A program made the translations under genes and the position numbers. A DNA stretch of 11,798 bases from Gammaproteobacteria bacterium. GTDB taxonomy: Bacteria > Pseudomonadota > Gammaproteobacteria > Steroidobacterales > MnTg04. The notes under the pieces are model-generated. The model ran no database searches. It saw nothing but the letters and a program-made list of their open reading frames with translations, and had not been told where the DNA came from. Of the stretch, positions 1 to 7,410 are shown piece by piece. The stretch's first letter is position 1; every line of letters starts with the position of its first letter. The DNA is taken from the NCBI GenBank assembly GCA_027297845.1, contig JAPUHG010000153.1:1-11798 (forward strand), read 5' to 3'.

Positions 1-891
1 CCGGGTAGTTTGCTGGACAACGCACCATTGAGGACACTGCTGGGTCGCGATGTGGATTTCGACAAGATCGCCAGGGCTATCGAACACGGGCCACTGGAGG
101 CTTTTGCAATCACTGCGTCCGGCTACAGTTCCGCGAAATCCATTACTTTCTACCAGGCCCAACCGGGTCATCGACCGTGGCATCGAGTTCGCCGTGAGGG
201 GAAGGCGAGCATCATCAACCTGGATCACCTGATGGCCAGTGCGGCGGTGCCGGTGATTTTTTCTCCGGTACTCATTGGCGGTGAATATTATGGCGATGGC
301 GCGATGCGTCAGGCGACGCCGCTGAGCGCTGCGATACACCTCGGCGCTGATCGATTGCTCGCGATCAGCGTGCGTGACGAAAAGGGCGGGTCACCCGAAG
401 ATCGTGACCTGGACCAGTTGCCGAGCCTCGGTCAGATTGCCGGTTATATGCTGGATACCTTGTTCATGGACGGGCTTTACGCCGATCTGGAGAGAATCAC
501 CCGAATCAACAAGTTGCTGGAGCACCTGCCACAACAAAGCGCGGTGTCGGGCGGCAGGTTGCTACGCCGGATTGAGTGCCTGGTCATTTGCCCAAGCGAG
601 GATATACGGGAAATTGCCTTGAAACATGCGCCTGATTTGCCGCGCTCGGTACGGATTCTGCTGGGAGCAATGGGCGCGATGAACCGCGGCGGCAGACAGC
701 TGATCAGTTACCTGTTGTTTGAGGGGAGTTTTACCCGGGATCTGATTCGGCTCGGTTATCGTGATGGCAAAGCACAGGAGGAAACCTTGCGAGCGTTCCT
801 CTATGACGAACCAATAAGCAGTCTGAGTGCGCCGACAACCATACGAGCGGACCTTTCAGGTGAGGAAAAGAGTCCCGAGACCGAGAAATGA
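1..891 (+). CDS. Patatin-like phospholipase, C-terminal part (5' end outside window)
   Basis: The reading frame is open from the first base, so the gene begins upstream and the TTG at position 10 is not a credible start. The visible 296 residues include the stretch MASAAVPVIFSPV followed by GGEYYGDGA, which is the second half of a patatin fold: the Asp of the DGA motif (codon at 295–297) would be the acid of the Ser–Asp dyad. The oxyanion-hole glycines and the GxSxG nucleophile of the family lie in the missing N-terminal part, so activity cannot be judged here. Patatin-like proteins of this RssA-like bacterial group are lipid acyl hydrolases; substrate and location are unknown. No signal peptide can be assessed. 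The gene converges on mgtE and its last 36 bases lie inside the mgtE coding region. Family call is firm, exact function is not. Confidence 0.85.
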   Translation, partial: PGSLLDNAPLRTLLGRDVDFDKIARAIEHGPLEAFAITASGYSSAKSITFYQAQPGHRPWHRVRREGKASIINLDHLMASAAVPVIFSPVLIGGEYYGDGAMRQATPLSAAIHLGADRLLAISVRDEKGGSPEDRDLDQLPSLGQIAGYMLDTLFMDGLYADLERITRINKLLEHLPQQSAVSGGRLLRRIECLVICPSEDIREIALKHAPDLPRSVRILLGAMGAMNRGGRQLISYLLFEGSFTRDLIRLGYRDGKAQEETLRAFLYDEPISSLSAPTTIRADLSGEEKSPETEK

Positions 892-2211
892 CATAAACCC
901 GACCACATCGGTAATCGTGGTGAGAACCACGCCACCTGCGAGCGCCGGATCGACAGCCATACGCTTGAGAACGATTGGCACGATAACGCCGGAAGCAGCC
1001 GCGACCAGCAGGTTAATGATCATCGCCGCCGCGATCACCGCGCCGAGCCGCCAATCATGGAACCAGAGCAGGACGGCCAGCCCGACGATGGTCGCCCAGC
1101 CCAGGCCATTGAGCAGGCCAACCGCGGTTTCCTTGAACATCAGCCAGCGGGCGTTGGACCTTTCGATCTGGCCAAGCGCCATCCCCCTGATCATCAGGGT
1201 CAACGTCTGGCTACCGGCGATTCCACCCATGCTGGCCACTATCGGCATCAACACGGCCAGCGCAATGACCTCCGCAAGGGTTGCCTGGAAAAGGCCGACT
1301 ACCCATGCGGCAAGAAAAGCGGTCGCCAGGTTGACGCCAAGCCAGATTGCCCGGCGGCGCGAACTGGTAAAAACGCCGGCAAACATGTCATCTTCTTCGT
1401 CCAGGCCAGCCATACTCATCAGCGAGTGTTCGGCTTCTTCGCGGATGACGTCGACGACGTCATCGACGGTTATTCGTCCCAGCAGGCGGCCATCTTCGTC
1501 TACGACCGGCGCCGACTGCAGATCGTAATCCTCAAACAGGCTGGCGACATCTGAAGCGGGCGTTTCGGGCAGGATTCCCGGCCGATCTTTGTCCATCAAC
1601 TCGGCAACCATCATTTGCGGATCGTTGGTGATAAGACAACTGATATCCAGGCTGCCGAGATAACGGTCATTGCGGTCGACAACGAAAAACAGATCGGTGC
1701 CCTGGGGAATTTCCTTGCGCTGACGTGTGTAGCGTAAAACGACGTCGAGCGTTACCTCCGGTCGTACAGTTACGGTATCCGTGTTCATCAGGCCACCGGC
1801 GCTGTCTTCCGAATAGGCCATTACCGCGTCAAGACGCTCGCGGTCCTGTTGCCCCATGGAGTGCAGAACCTGCAGGGTGATGGTTTCAGGAAGATCGGCA
1901 ATCAGATCAGCGAGATCATCGACCTCCATGCCATCGATTGCCGCCAGTAATTCCTCGGCATCCATGTCTTCCATCAGCCTGCCGCGAACCTCGTCGTTGA
2001 GCTCGACGAGAACATCGCCCTCTACATCCTGATCAACCAACTCCCAGACAACTTCGCGTTCGGCCGGTGGCAGGGATTCGAGCAGATTCCCGATTTCCGC
2101 AGGATGCAGCGCGTTTATCAGGCCGCTCACCTGCTGCAGGCCGCCCGACTGTAATGCTGAGCGCAGTTTTTGTAGGCGGGTTTCCGCCGTTGTCAAAACT
2201 TCTACCGTCAT
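856..2211 (-). CDS. mgtE: Magnesium transporter MgtE
   Basis: This 451-residue protein has the full MgtE plan: an acidic helical N domain (about 1–135), two CBS domains (about 140–260, ending in GRITVDDVVDVI), a linking plug helix rich in acids (LDEEDD, 270–275), and five membrane helices (about 285–450). The pore signature is present as PIVASMGGIAGSQ (323–335), and the Asp of TTITDVVGF (435) matches the pore Asp432 of Thermus thermophilus MgtE. The family is a Mg2+-selective channel in the inner membrane, closed by cytosolic Mg2+ bound to the N and CBS domains. I chose the ATG at 2211 because AGGA lies eight bases upstream and the length fits; an in-frame ATG at 2247 would add 12 residues with no good ribosome site. 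It follows rapZ after about 124 bases, so it may have its own promoter, though none is clear. Confidence 0.95.
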   Translation of the reverse strand: MTVEVLTTAETRLQKLRSALQSGGLQQVSGLINALHPAEIGNLLESLPPAEREVVWELVDQDVEGDVLVELNDEVRGRLMEDMDAEELLAAIDGMEVDDLADLIADLPETITLQVLHSMGQQDRERLDAVMAYSEDSAGGLMNTDTVTVRPEVTLDVVLRYTRQRKEIPQGTDLFFVVDRNDRYLGSLDISCLITNDPQMMVAELMDKDRPGILPETPASDVASLFEDYDLQSAPVVDEDGRLLGRITVDDVVDVIREEAEHSLMSMAGLDEEDDMFAGVFTSSRRRAIWLGVNLATAFLAAWVVGLFQATLAEVIALAVLMPIVASMGGIAGSQTLTLMIRGMALGQIERSNARWLMFKETAVGLLNGLGWATIVGLAVLLWFHDWRLGAVIAAAMIINLLVAAASGVIVPIVLKRMAVDPALAGGVVLTTITDVVGFMSFLGLGTLFLT

Positions 2212-2273
2212 GCCGGGGTTCCTGTAGTCGAATCGTCGTCCAGGCATTGCCGAACGCAGGCGGAGTGTAACTA

Positions 2274-2283
2274 ACCCGCGGGT
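2274..2283. promoter_or_regulatory. 10-bp perfect palindrome upstream of mgtE
   Basis: The sequence ACCCGCGGGT is a perfect palindrome in the rapZ–mgtE spacer, about 63 bases upstream of the mgtE start. A TACACT hexamer lies beside it on the minus strand but no −35 element is at normal distance. It could be an operator, or simply a chance GC-rich palindrome; nothing identifies a regulator. Confidence 0.2.
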
Positions 2284-2335
2284 CAGAAGGAACGCTAGGT
2301 CAAACCAGACTGCTCGGCCCGATTCAAATTGTCTG

Positions 2336-3211
2336 TCAGGCGGTGGTCTGGTCTTCGGTTATTTCATTGTGTCGCGTCAGGACGCTTTGATACTCATTGG
2401 AAAACCGGCTGGCCAGGTTTTCGCAAATATAGACCGACCGGTGCTGCCCACCGGTGCAACCGATGGCGACGGTCAGGTAGTTTCTGTTTTCGCGCACGAA
2501 CTCGGGCAACCAGGTCTGCAACAGATTACCGATCTCGCCCAGCATGCGGCCAACGGACTCTTCTGATTCGAGAAACTCGATGACCTCCTGGTCCAGGCCG
2601 GTCAGGTCGCGCAGCGTGGGCTCCCAGTAGGGATTTGGCAGACAACGCACGTCGAAAACATAGTCAGCATCGCCCGGAATGCCGTGCTTGTAACCAAAAG
2701 ACTGAAACAGCAATGACATTCTTCCCGCATCCCGCTGGTCAATCCGCTGGCGGACAATTTCGCGCAATTGGTGCACGCTGGTTCGGCTGGTATCGAGTAC
2801 CAGATCAGCCGCGTTGCGTACCGGCGCAAGAATTTTACGTTCCAGGCTGATAGCCTCGCGCAGCCCGGTCGCGTCGTTACTCAGCGGGTGTCTGCGGCGG
2901 GTCTCGCTGTAGCGATTCAGCAACACACCATCGTCCGCGTGGATAAAAAGCGTCTCGCAATCAAGATTGCTTTTCTTAAGGTCACCGATCAACTCAGGCA
3001 GTCCGGCAAGATCCTCCGCCCGGTTTCTTGCATCAATGCCAACGGCAATTTTCTGATTGGATTGATCGCTGGATTGCTTGGCATTGGCGACCACGTTGTC
3101 GACGAGTTTTACCGGTAAGTTATCGATACAGTAATACCCCAGGTCTTCAAGCATATTCAGCGCGACGCTTTTGCCACTGCCGGAGAGGCCGCTGACAATG
3201 ATCAAACGCAT
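2336..3211 (-). CDS. rapZ: RapZ / YvcJ-family nucleotide-binding RNase adapter
   Basis: The 291-residue protein starts with a Walker A P-loop GLSGSGKS (8–15) and has the RapZ C-terminal domain with SFGYKHGIPGDADYVFDVR (171–189), LPNPYW and GCTGGQHRS (251–259), all highly conserved in the family. In E. coli RapZ binds the sRNAs GlmY and GlmZ, recruits RNase E and senses glucosamine 6-phosphate, so controlling GlmS and the supply of UDP-GlcNAc. The E. coli protein ends in a basic cluster (Lys-Arg-Lys) used in RNA binding; here the tail after RH (280–281) is NEITEDQTTA, acidic and without lysines. Family identity is certain, but sRNA binding as in E. coli should not be assumed. It lies 13 bases after ptsN and has no strong ribosome site, which fits translational coupling. 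The usual next gene, npr/ptsO, is absent. Confidence 0.96.
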   Translation of the reverse strand: MRLIIVSGLSGSGKSVALNMLEDLGYYCIDNLPVKLVDNVVANAKQSSDQSNQKIAVGIDARNRAEDLAGLPELIGDLKKSNLDCETLFIHADDGVLLNRYSETRRRHPLSNDATGLREAISLERKILAPVRNAADLVLDTSRTSVHQLREIVRQRIDQRDAGRMSLLFQSFGYKHGIPGDADYVFDVRCLPNPYWEPTLRDLTGLDQEVIEFLESEESVGRMLGEIGNLLQTWLPEFVRENRNYLTVAIGCTGGQHRSVYICENLASRFSNEYQSVLTRHNEITEDQTTA

Positions 3212-3224
3212 GCCGGGTTACCGG

Positions 3225-3698
3225 TCATGGCTGGTTTTCCTGCCACTGGTTGGCTGTAGCGATTAGCATTTCATGCAAAGTGCGGCTGTTATTGCACTCT
3301 CGCAGTTTGGACTGCAGCTGCGGGTCACTCAATATTTCTGCGGTGAGCGCAAGAGTAGCAATACTCTCATCACCATCGGGAAACAGGATAGCCAGCGCGA
3401 GATCAACTGGCTTGCCATCTGGTGCTCCGTAATCGACAGGTTTGATCAGTTTGGCAAACGCCGCGCAAGGTTGTTTCAGCCCGCTTGCTCGACCATGTGG
3501 TATTGCAATTCCGTTATTCAGGCCGGTGGAACCCAGTCGCTCGCGACCCGCCAGTCCGCTAAAAATTTCGTTTGGCGGCATGCCTGATGTTTCGGAATTG
3601 CCGAGCATTTCGCTGAGAATCTCGAACAGATGTTTGCGACTGCGCGCATCAATATTGCACGCGACACGATCGGGCGGCAGTAATTGCGTAACATCCAT
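3225..3698 (-). CDS. ptsN: Nitrogen PTS component EIIA-Ntr (PtsN)
   Basis: The 157-residue protein is a full-length single-domain EIIA of the fructose/nitrogen class. The motif LGSTGLNNGIAIPHGR (55–70) contains the phosphorylated histidine, His68, equivalent to His73 of E. coli PtsN. In the known pathway PtsP (EI-Ntr) and NPr pass a phosphate to this histidine, and the phosphorylation state of PtsN tunes potassium transport and sensing, as well as other regulatory targets; it does not transport sugar. It sits between hpf (14 bases upstream) and rapZ (13 bases downstream), the normal order in gammaproteobacteria, and is probably co-transcribed with rpoN. The ATG at 3698 gives the expected N terminus; the ribosome site is weak. 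No NPr or EI gene is in the window, so its phosphate donor must be encoded elsewhere if it exists. Confidence 0.96.
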   Translation of the reverse strand: MDVTQLLPPDRVACNIDARSRKHLFEILSEMLGNSETSGMPPNEIFSGLAGRERLGSTGLNNGIAIPHGRASGLKQPCAAFAKLIKPVDYGAPDGKPVDLALAILFPDGDESIATLALTAEILSDPQLQSKLRECNNSRTLHEMLIATANQWQENQP

Positions 3699-3712
3699 AA
3701 TCCGTCAGATTG

Positions 3713-4033
3713 CTATAAATATCTCGATTTCTGTACGTCTCGGGCGTGATGGTTCTGAAGTTTTTCCTTGTGTTTCTTGACCTGGCGATCAAGTTTGTCG
3801 CTTAGTCCGTCAATGGCTGCGTACATGTCTTCCTGAACTTCGTCCGCGAACAACGTTGTACCGCTCACCTGAACCGTCGCTTCCGCCTTGTGGCGTGTTT
3901 TTTCCACACTGAGAACGCAATGTATATCGCTAACATTGTCAAAATGCCGTTCGAGTCGCTCCAGTTTGGAATCAACGTAATCGCGCAACGCGGGGGTGAT
4001 ATCAATGTGTTGACCGGTAATCGATAATTGCAT
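3713..4033 (-). CDS. hpf: Ribosome hibernation promoting factor, short form
   Basis: This 106-residue protein belongs to the short HPF/YfiA (RaiA) family: it begins MQLSITGQHIDITPALRDYV, has the central FADEVQEDMYAAIDGLSDKLDRQV segment, and ends in a basic stretch (KKHKEKL) as expected for a protein that binds 16S rRNA in the decoding channel. Short HPFs help join 70S ribosomes into inactive 100S dimers together with RMF in gammaproteobacteria. The long-form C-terminal dimerisation domain is absent. It has the clearest ribosome binding site of the operon, AAGGAG six bases before the ATG, which suggests higher translation than its neighbours. It lies 35 bases after rpoN, the widest gap inside the run, where an additional promoter would be plausible but none is recognisable. 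Confidence 0.96.
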   Translation of the reverse strand: MQLSITGQHIDITPALRDYVDSKLERLERHFDNVSDIHCVLSVEKTRHKAEATVQVSGTTLFADEVQEDMYAAIDGLSDKLDRQVKKHKEKLQNHHARDVQKSRYL

Positions 4034-4037
4034 GCTT

Positions 4038-4043
4038 CGCTCC
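4038..4043 (-). promoter_or_regulatory. Strong ribosome binding site of hpf
   Basis: Read on the minus strand, AAGGAG stands six bases before the hpf ATG. It is the best Shine-Dalgarno match in the minus-strand run, where most other genes seem to rely on coupling to the gene upstream. Confidence 0.7.
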
Positions 4044-4068
4044 TTGCAAAGAAACTGTCTTGGCGCTA

Positions 4069-5484
4069 TCAGCGAGACGCCATTCGCCGGCGCTCGCTCG
4101 AAGACGGGATATTCATCGCTTCACGATATTTGGTAACTGTTCTGCGCGCGACGTTTATACCGTCTTCACTTAATACCTGTGCGATCTTGTTATCGCTGAG
4201 TGGTTTTTTCCGGTCTTCCGATGCGAGCAGTTTCTTGATTTTTGCGCGCACCGAAACTGCGGATTTTTGACCGCCATCGTCCACAGACAAGTGACTGGAA
4301 AAGAAATAACGGAATTCGAATATTCCGCGCGGTGTGTGCATGTATTTATTGGTTGTAACCCTGGAGATCGTTGATTCGTGCATCTCGACCGCTTGTGCAA
4401 TGTCTTTCAATATCAATGGTTGCATATGTTCTTCGCCATGCTCCAGAAAAGCTGTCTGCCTCTCTATTATAGACGTTGCAACCTTGAGTAGAGTTTCATT
4501 TCTGATTTCGAGACTCCGGACCAGCCAGCGAGCTTCCTGGAGTTGCCCTTTGAGTGCGTCGTGATCCTTGCCGCCTCGTAACAGACTGGCGTAAGTCTGG
4601 TTGACTCTCAGTTTGGGGGAAACGGCAGAATTGGCATCCACCAACCAGATATTGTCCTGTTTTCTGACAAAAACGTCCGGAATGATATATTCGGGTATGG
4701 TGTTTTGCACTGCGTAGCCGGGTTTTGGCTGACAGGCACGAACCGCAGTCAGGGCGTCTTCAAGGAGATCCTCGCTGACTCGCAACATTTGACGGAGACG
4801 GGCGAAATCCAGTGACGCAACCAGGTCGAGGTATTCCGCGACCAGCCGGCGTGCAAGTTCCAGCCCGGGCGTATCAGGACGGAATTGGTCAAGCTGCAGG
4901 CGCAGGCATTCTTCAATGGTTCTGGCCCCTACGCCGGCCGGGTCGAAACGCTGGATCAGGTGGAGTACTTTTTCCAGCTCCTCCTCCTCCGCGGTAATTT
5001 CCGGGAGCAGGGTCTGTCTAATTTCGGCCAGTGTTTCGATCATGTACCCATCGTCACCGATCGCGTCGATAATCGTTCTGCCGATCGCCTGGTGCTCATC
5101 CGATAAGGGCTCGAGTCCAAGTTGCCAAAGGAGGTGGTCACCAAGCGTTTCCTGGCTGCGGTCGGCAATCTCCGGTGTGGGTAGAAAATCGTCGCTGTTC
5201 CAGTTCGATGAGGCCGGGCCAACATAATTTTCATCGCGCCACTCGCCCACGGCGACATCCGGGCTGACCGGTTCGGGGGGAGCTGTCTGGGTCGTTTCCT
5301 CTGGCTCTGCAGTTGTACTCCCGGGGTCCTCGCCGGTTTCGAGCATGATGTTTTCTTCAAGCGCTTCGCGAATCTTGGCCTGCAGATCCATGACCGGAAG
5401 CTGCAACAATTGAATGGCCTGTTGCAGCTGCGGTGTCATGGTCAGCTGCTGGCTGATTTTCAGTTGCAGGGATAGCTTTACCAT
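4069..5484 (-). CDS. rpoN: RNA polymerase sigma-54 factor RpoN
   Basis: The 471-residue protein has all regions of sigma-54. Region I (1–50) is the glutamine- and leucine-rich activator-responsive part, LQLKISQQLTMTPQLQQAI. Region II (about 50–110) is acidic and proline-rich. The core-binding domain follows, with RFDPAGVGARTIEECL near 179–194. The helix-turn-helix is about 358–380 (LKDIAQAVEMHESTISRVTT), and the RpoN box ARRTVTKYRE occupies 446–455 and reads the −24 promoter element. Sigma-54 directs polymerase to −24/−12 promoters that need an AAA+ activator, commonly for nitrogen metabolism, motility or envelope functions. The ATG at 5484 gives the conserved N terminus. Its ribosome site AGGAG overlaps the lptB stop codon (TAGGAG) but stands 12 bases from the ATG, a rather long spacing. 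No feature suggests loss of function. Confidence 0.98.
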   Translation of the reverse strand: MVKLSLQLKISQQLTMTPQLQQAIQLLQLPVMDLQAKIREALEENIMLETGEDPGSTTAEPEETTQTAPPEPVSPDVAVGEWRDENYVGPASSNWNSDDFLPTPEIADRSQETLGDHLLWQLGLEPLSDEHQAIGRTIIDAIGDDGYMIETLAEIRQTLLPEITAEEEELEKVLHLIQRFDPAGVGARTIEECLRLQLDQFRPDTPGLELARRLVAEYLDLVASLDFARLRQMLRVSEDLLEDALTAVRACQPKPGYAVQNTIPEYIIPDVFVRKQDNIWLVDANSAVSPKLRVNQTYASLLRGGKDHDALKGQLQEARWLVRSLEIRNETLLKVATSIIERQTAFLEHGEEHMQPLILKDIAQAVEMHESTISRVTTNKYMHTPRGIFEFRYFFSSHLSVDDGGQKSAVSVRAKIKKLLASEDRKKPLSDNKIAQVLSEDGINVARRTVTKYREAMNIPSSSERRRMASR

Positions 5485-5499
5485 AAGCCCGACCGGCTC

Positions 5500-6225
5500 C
5501 TAGAGTCGGAACGATTCACCCAAATATACTTCACGCACTTCCCTGCTGGACAGTATGTCATCCGTTTCTCCCTCCGCGATGACCTTTCCCTGATGAAGAA
5601 TATAGGCTCTTTTGCAGATTCCCAGTGTCTCTCTCACATTATGGTCGGTAATCAACACGCCGATATTGCGCTCGGTCAACTGCGTAATCACTCTTTGAAT
5701 ATCGAGAACCGAGATCGGGTCGACTCCAGCGAAGGGTTCGTCGAGCAATATGAAGCGGGGCCGCGCAGCCAGGGCGCGGGCAATTTCAACGCGACGGCGT
5801 TCGCCACCCGACAGACTGATACCCATTGATTTTCGGACCGGCGTGATATGCAAGTCTTCCAGTAATTCCTCGAGCTCCGATTCCCGGCTGGCCCGATCCA
5901 GATCCGCGCGCAATTCAAGAATAGCGCTGATGTTTTGTTCAACGGTGAGTTTGCGGAAAATGGATGCTTCCTGAGGCAGGTAACCCAGGCCAAGCTGAGC
6001 TCTTTTGTGCAATGGCAGCCCGGTTAAATCGGTGTCATCCAGCATGATGCGCCCGCGGTCACAGGGGATCAGGCCAACAATCATGTAAAAAGCCGTCGTT
6101 TTACCCGCTCCGTTCGGTCCGAGCAGGCCAACGACTTCGCCTTCCGATACCTCCATGGAAACGCCATCCACAACACATCGCGAGCGATAGCTTTTGGTCA
6201 GACTGGTTGCCACGAGACGAGTCAC
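5500..6225 (-). CDS. lptB: LPS export ATP-binding protein LptB
   Basis: The 241-residue protein is a complete ABC ATPase: Walker A GPNGAGKT (36–43), Q-loop Gln85 in LPQEASIFRKLTVEQN, signature LSGGE (138–142), Walker B ILLDEP with catalytic Glu163, and switch His195 in TDHNVRE. The segment after the Q-loop (ASIFRKLTV) and the C-terminal YLGESFRL are typical of LptB rather than of amino-acid ABC transporters. LptB forms a dimer under LptF/LptG on the cytoplasmic face and drives extraction of LPS from the inner membrane. Its ATG overlaps the lptA stop by four bases (ATGA), so the two are translationally coupled. lptF and lptG are not in the window, as is usual, since they commonly lie elsewhere. 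Confidence 0.98.
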   Translation of the reverse strand: MTRLVATSLTKSYRSRCVVDGVSMEVSEGEVVGLLGPNGAGKTTAFYMIVGLIPCDRGRIMLDDTDLTGLPLHKRAQLGLGYLPQEASIFRKLTVEQNISAILELRADLDRASRESELEELLEDLHITPVRKSMGISLSGGERRRVEIARALAARPRFILLDEPFAGVDPISVLDIQRVITQLTERNIGVLITDHNVRETLGICKRAYILHQGKVIAEGETDDILSSREVREVYLGESFRL

Positions 6226-6872
6226 GATTCGTCCTCCGCTGCCTGGAGAGACTCATCCGTACCGGTTTCCTTCGATTCCCTGGGTTCGAAATCTTCGGGA
6301 GTAATAGTGATTCGAACGCCGTCTGATTCCTGGTCCGGTGATCCGGCGACAATCTGCTCCGCATTAAAGTCATACAGCAATGTGCTGCCACTGATCTCAC
6401 TGCTGCCTGAACTGAGCGTTGCGTCGCCTACCAGGCTTAGTGTTCCAGACTCGCGGTCGTAGATCAATTCGCTGGCCTGGCCGGTTATCGCCTCGTCTTT
6501 TTCGCTGGATTCCCAATTGATGGTTGCCGGTTCGCCGCTAATGGTGGCACGGACCAGGCGATGATCCTGAAAATCAACAACGGCTTTTTGTCCTGATATC
6601 AGCGTTTCTTCGGTGCTTATCCGAACATCGCCGGTGAAAACCCAGGCGGCATTTTCAAACTCCAGTTCCGTAGCCTCCGCGCGGTTGGCGCTGACACTCA
6701 TTTCGCCCTGCTTGATGGTGACCTCCGCAAAGACCAGGTGCCCGCTGTCACGATCATAGGTGGAAGAACTGGCTTGTAGATCGATAGCTTCCGGAGGCTC
6801 CTGGCTATTGCCCGTGGGCGCCAGCAAGACCAGCAGCAGTAATGGCAGGTATTTAGGGTTCAAAGCGCGCAT
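6222..6872 (-). CDS. lptA: Periplasmic LPS transport protein LptA
   Basis: The 216-residue protein begins with a Sec signal peptide: MRALNPKY, a leucine-rich core (LPLLLLVLLAP), and likely cleavage near residue 23 (GNS|QEPP). The mature part holds the OstA/LptA beta-jellyroll repeat region (about 30–165), with the pattern IDLQASSSTYDRDSGHLVF, VSANRAEATELE, VDFQDHRLVRATI and GQASELIYDRESGTLSLVGDA. LptA molecules bridge LptC to LptD across the periplasm and shield lipid A. An acidic tail (about 185–216, many Glu and Asp) extends beyond the jellyroll and is probably flexible. It overlaps lptC by 20 bases and lptB by four bases, so the three are tightly coupled. Sequence identity in this family is low, and the call rests on the OstA pattern plus the strongly conserved position. 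Confidence 0.95.
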   Translation of the reverse strand: MRALNPKYLPLLLLVLLAPTGNSQEPPEAIDLQASSSTYDRDSGHLVFAEVTIKQGEMSVSANRAEATELEFENAAWVFTGDVRISTEETLISGQKAVVDFQDHRLVRATISGEPATINWESSEKDEAITGQASELIYDRESGTLSLVGDATLSSGSSEISGSTLLYDFNAEQIVAGSPDQESDGVRITITPEDFEPRESKETGTDESLQAAEDES

Positions 6873-7410
6873 TGACTGTCGATTGTAGCTCGACTGTGTG
6901 GGCCTTCAAGTCCGCGGTCATTCCGGTCGCGGACAGGCTATAGCCGTCCAGTTCGAAAATCACGTCCGCATCGGTGCTGGCGATGGACTTGACCGGGTCG
7001 AAAATCAGCACGCTGGTCTTGATCAGGCGCCTGGCATTTTCGCCTCTTTCGAGGGCCCGCACGTTTTTGCGCAACACAATCTTACGTCCTTCAGCCATAA
7101 TTTCCCCTTCGTCTGCGCTCAGGTCCCAGCCCAGATCTTGCCCACTTCCCGGGTAGTTGATCCGGACCATACTCAGCCGAACCAGGTCGCTGTTTGGAAA
7201 CTGCTCTATTCGCTCCGCCTGCAAGCGGTATAAGGGTTTTCCCCGTTGGTCTCTCTGTTCGAGTATAGCGTTAGTCAGGTAGTAACCAGCAACCACGCGA
7301 TCCCGCGACTGTTCCGGTTTCTCGAATGCTGGGGTACGGGAGAAAAACTGGCGACTAAATGCCAATGCCCCAAGCAAAATAACGAAGATAATTATTCCCT
7401 TGAAGTTCAC
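6853..7410 (-). CDS. lptC: LPS export inner-membrane protein LptC
   Basis: The 185-residue protein has one N-terminal membrane helix (about residues 4–19, IIIFVILLGALAF) that anchors it in the inner membrane, then a periplasmic jellyroll domain with typical LptC stretches such as PLYRLQAERIEQFPNSD and the C-terminal FELDGYSLSATGMTADLKAHTVELQS. LptC accepts LPS from LptB2FG and passes it to LptA. The start is a GTG at 7410 that overlaps the kdsC stop as GTGA, and this start gives a helix beginning almost at once, as in other LptC proteins. The 3' end overlaps the start of lptA by 20 bases. Order kdsC–lptC–lptA–lptB is the standard one and supports the assignment. Confidence 0.95.
   Translation of the reverse strand: MNFKGIIIFVILLGALAFSRQFFSRTPAFEKPEQSRDRVVAGYYLTNAILEQRDQRGKPLYRLQAERIEQFPNSDLVRLSMVRINYPGSGQDLGWDLSADEGEIMAEGRKIVLRKNVRALERGENARRLIKTSVLIFDPVKSIASTDADVIFELDGYSLSATGMTADLKAHTVELQSTVNARFEP

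Noticed and set aside
827..1528. Open frame of 233 codons on the + strand opposite mgtE
   Set aside because: Composition is dominated by Ser, Thr, Arg and Ala without motifs, and it is the complement of the conserved MgtE membrane domain.
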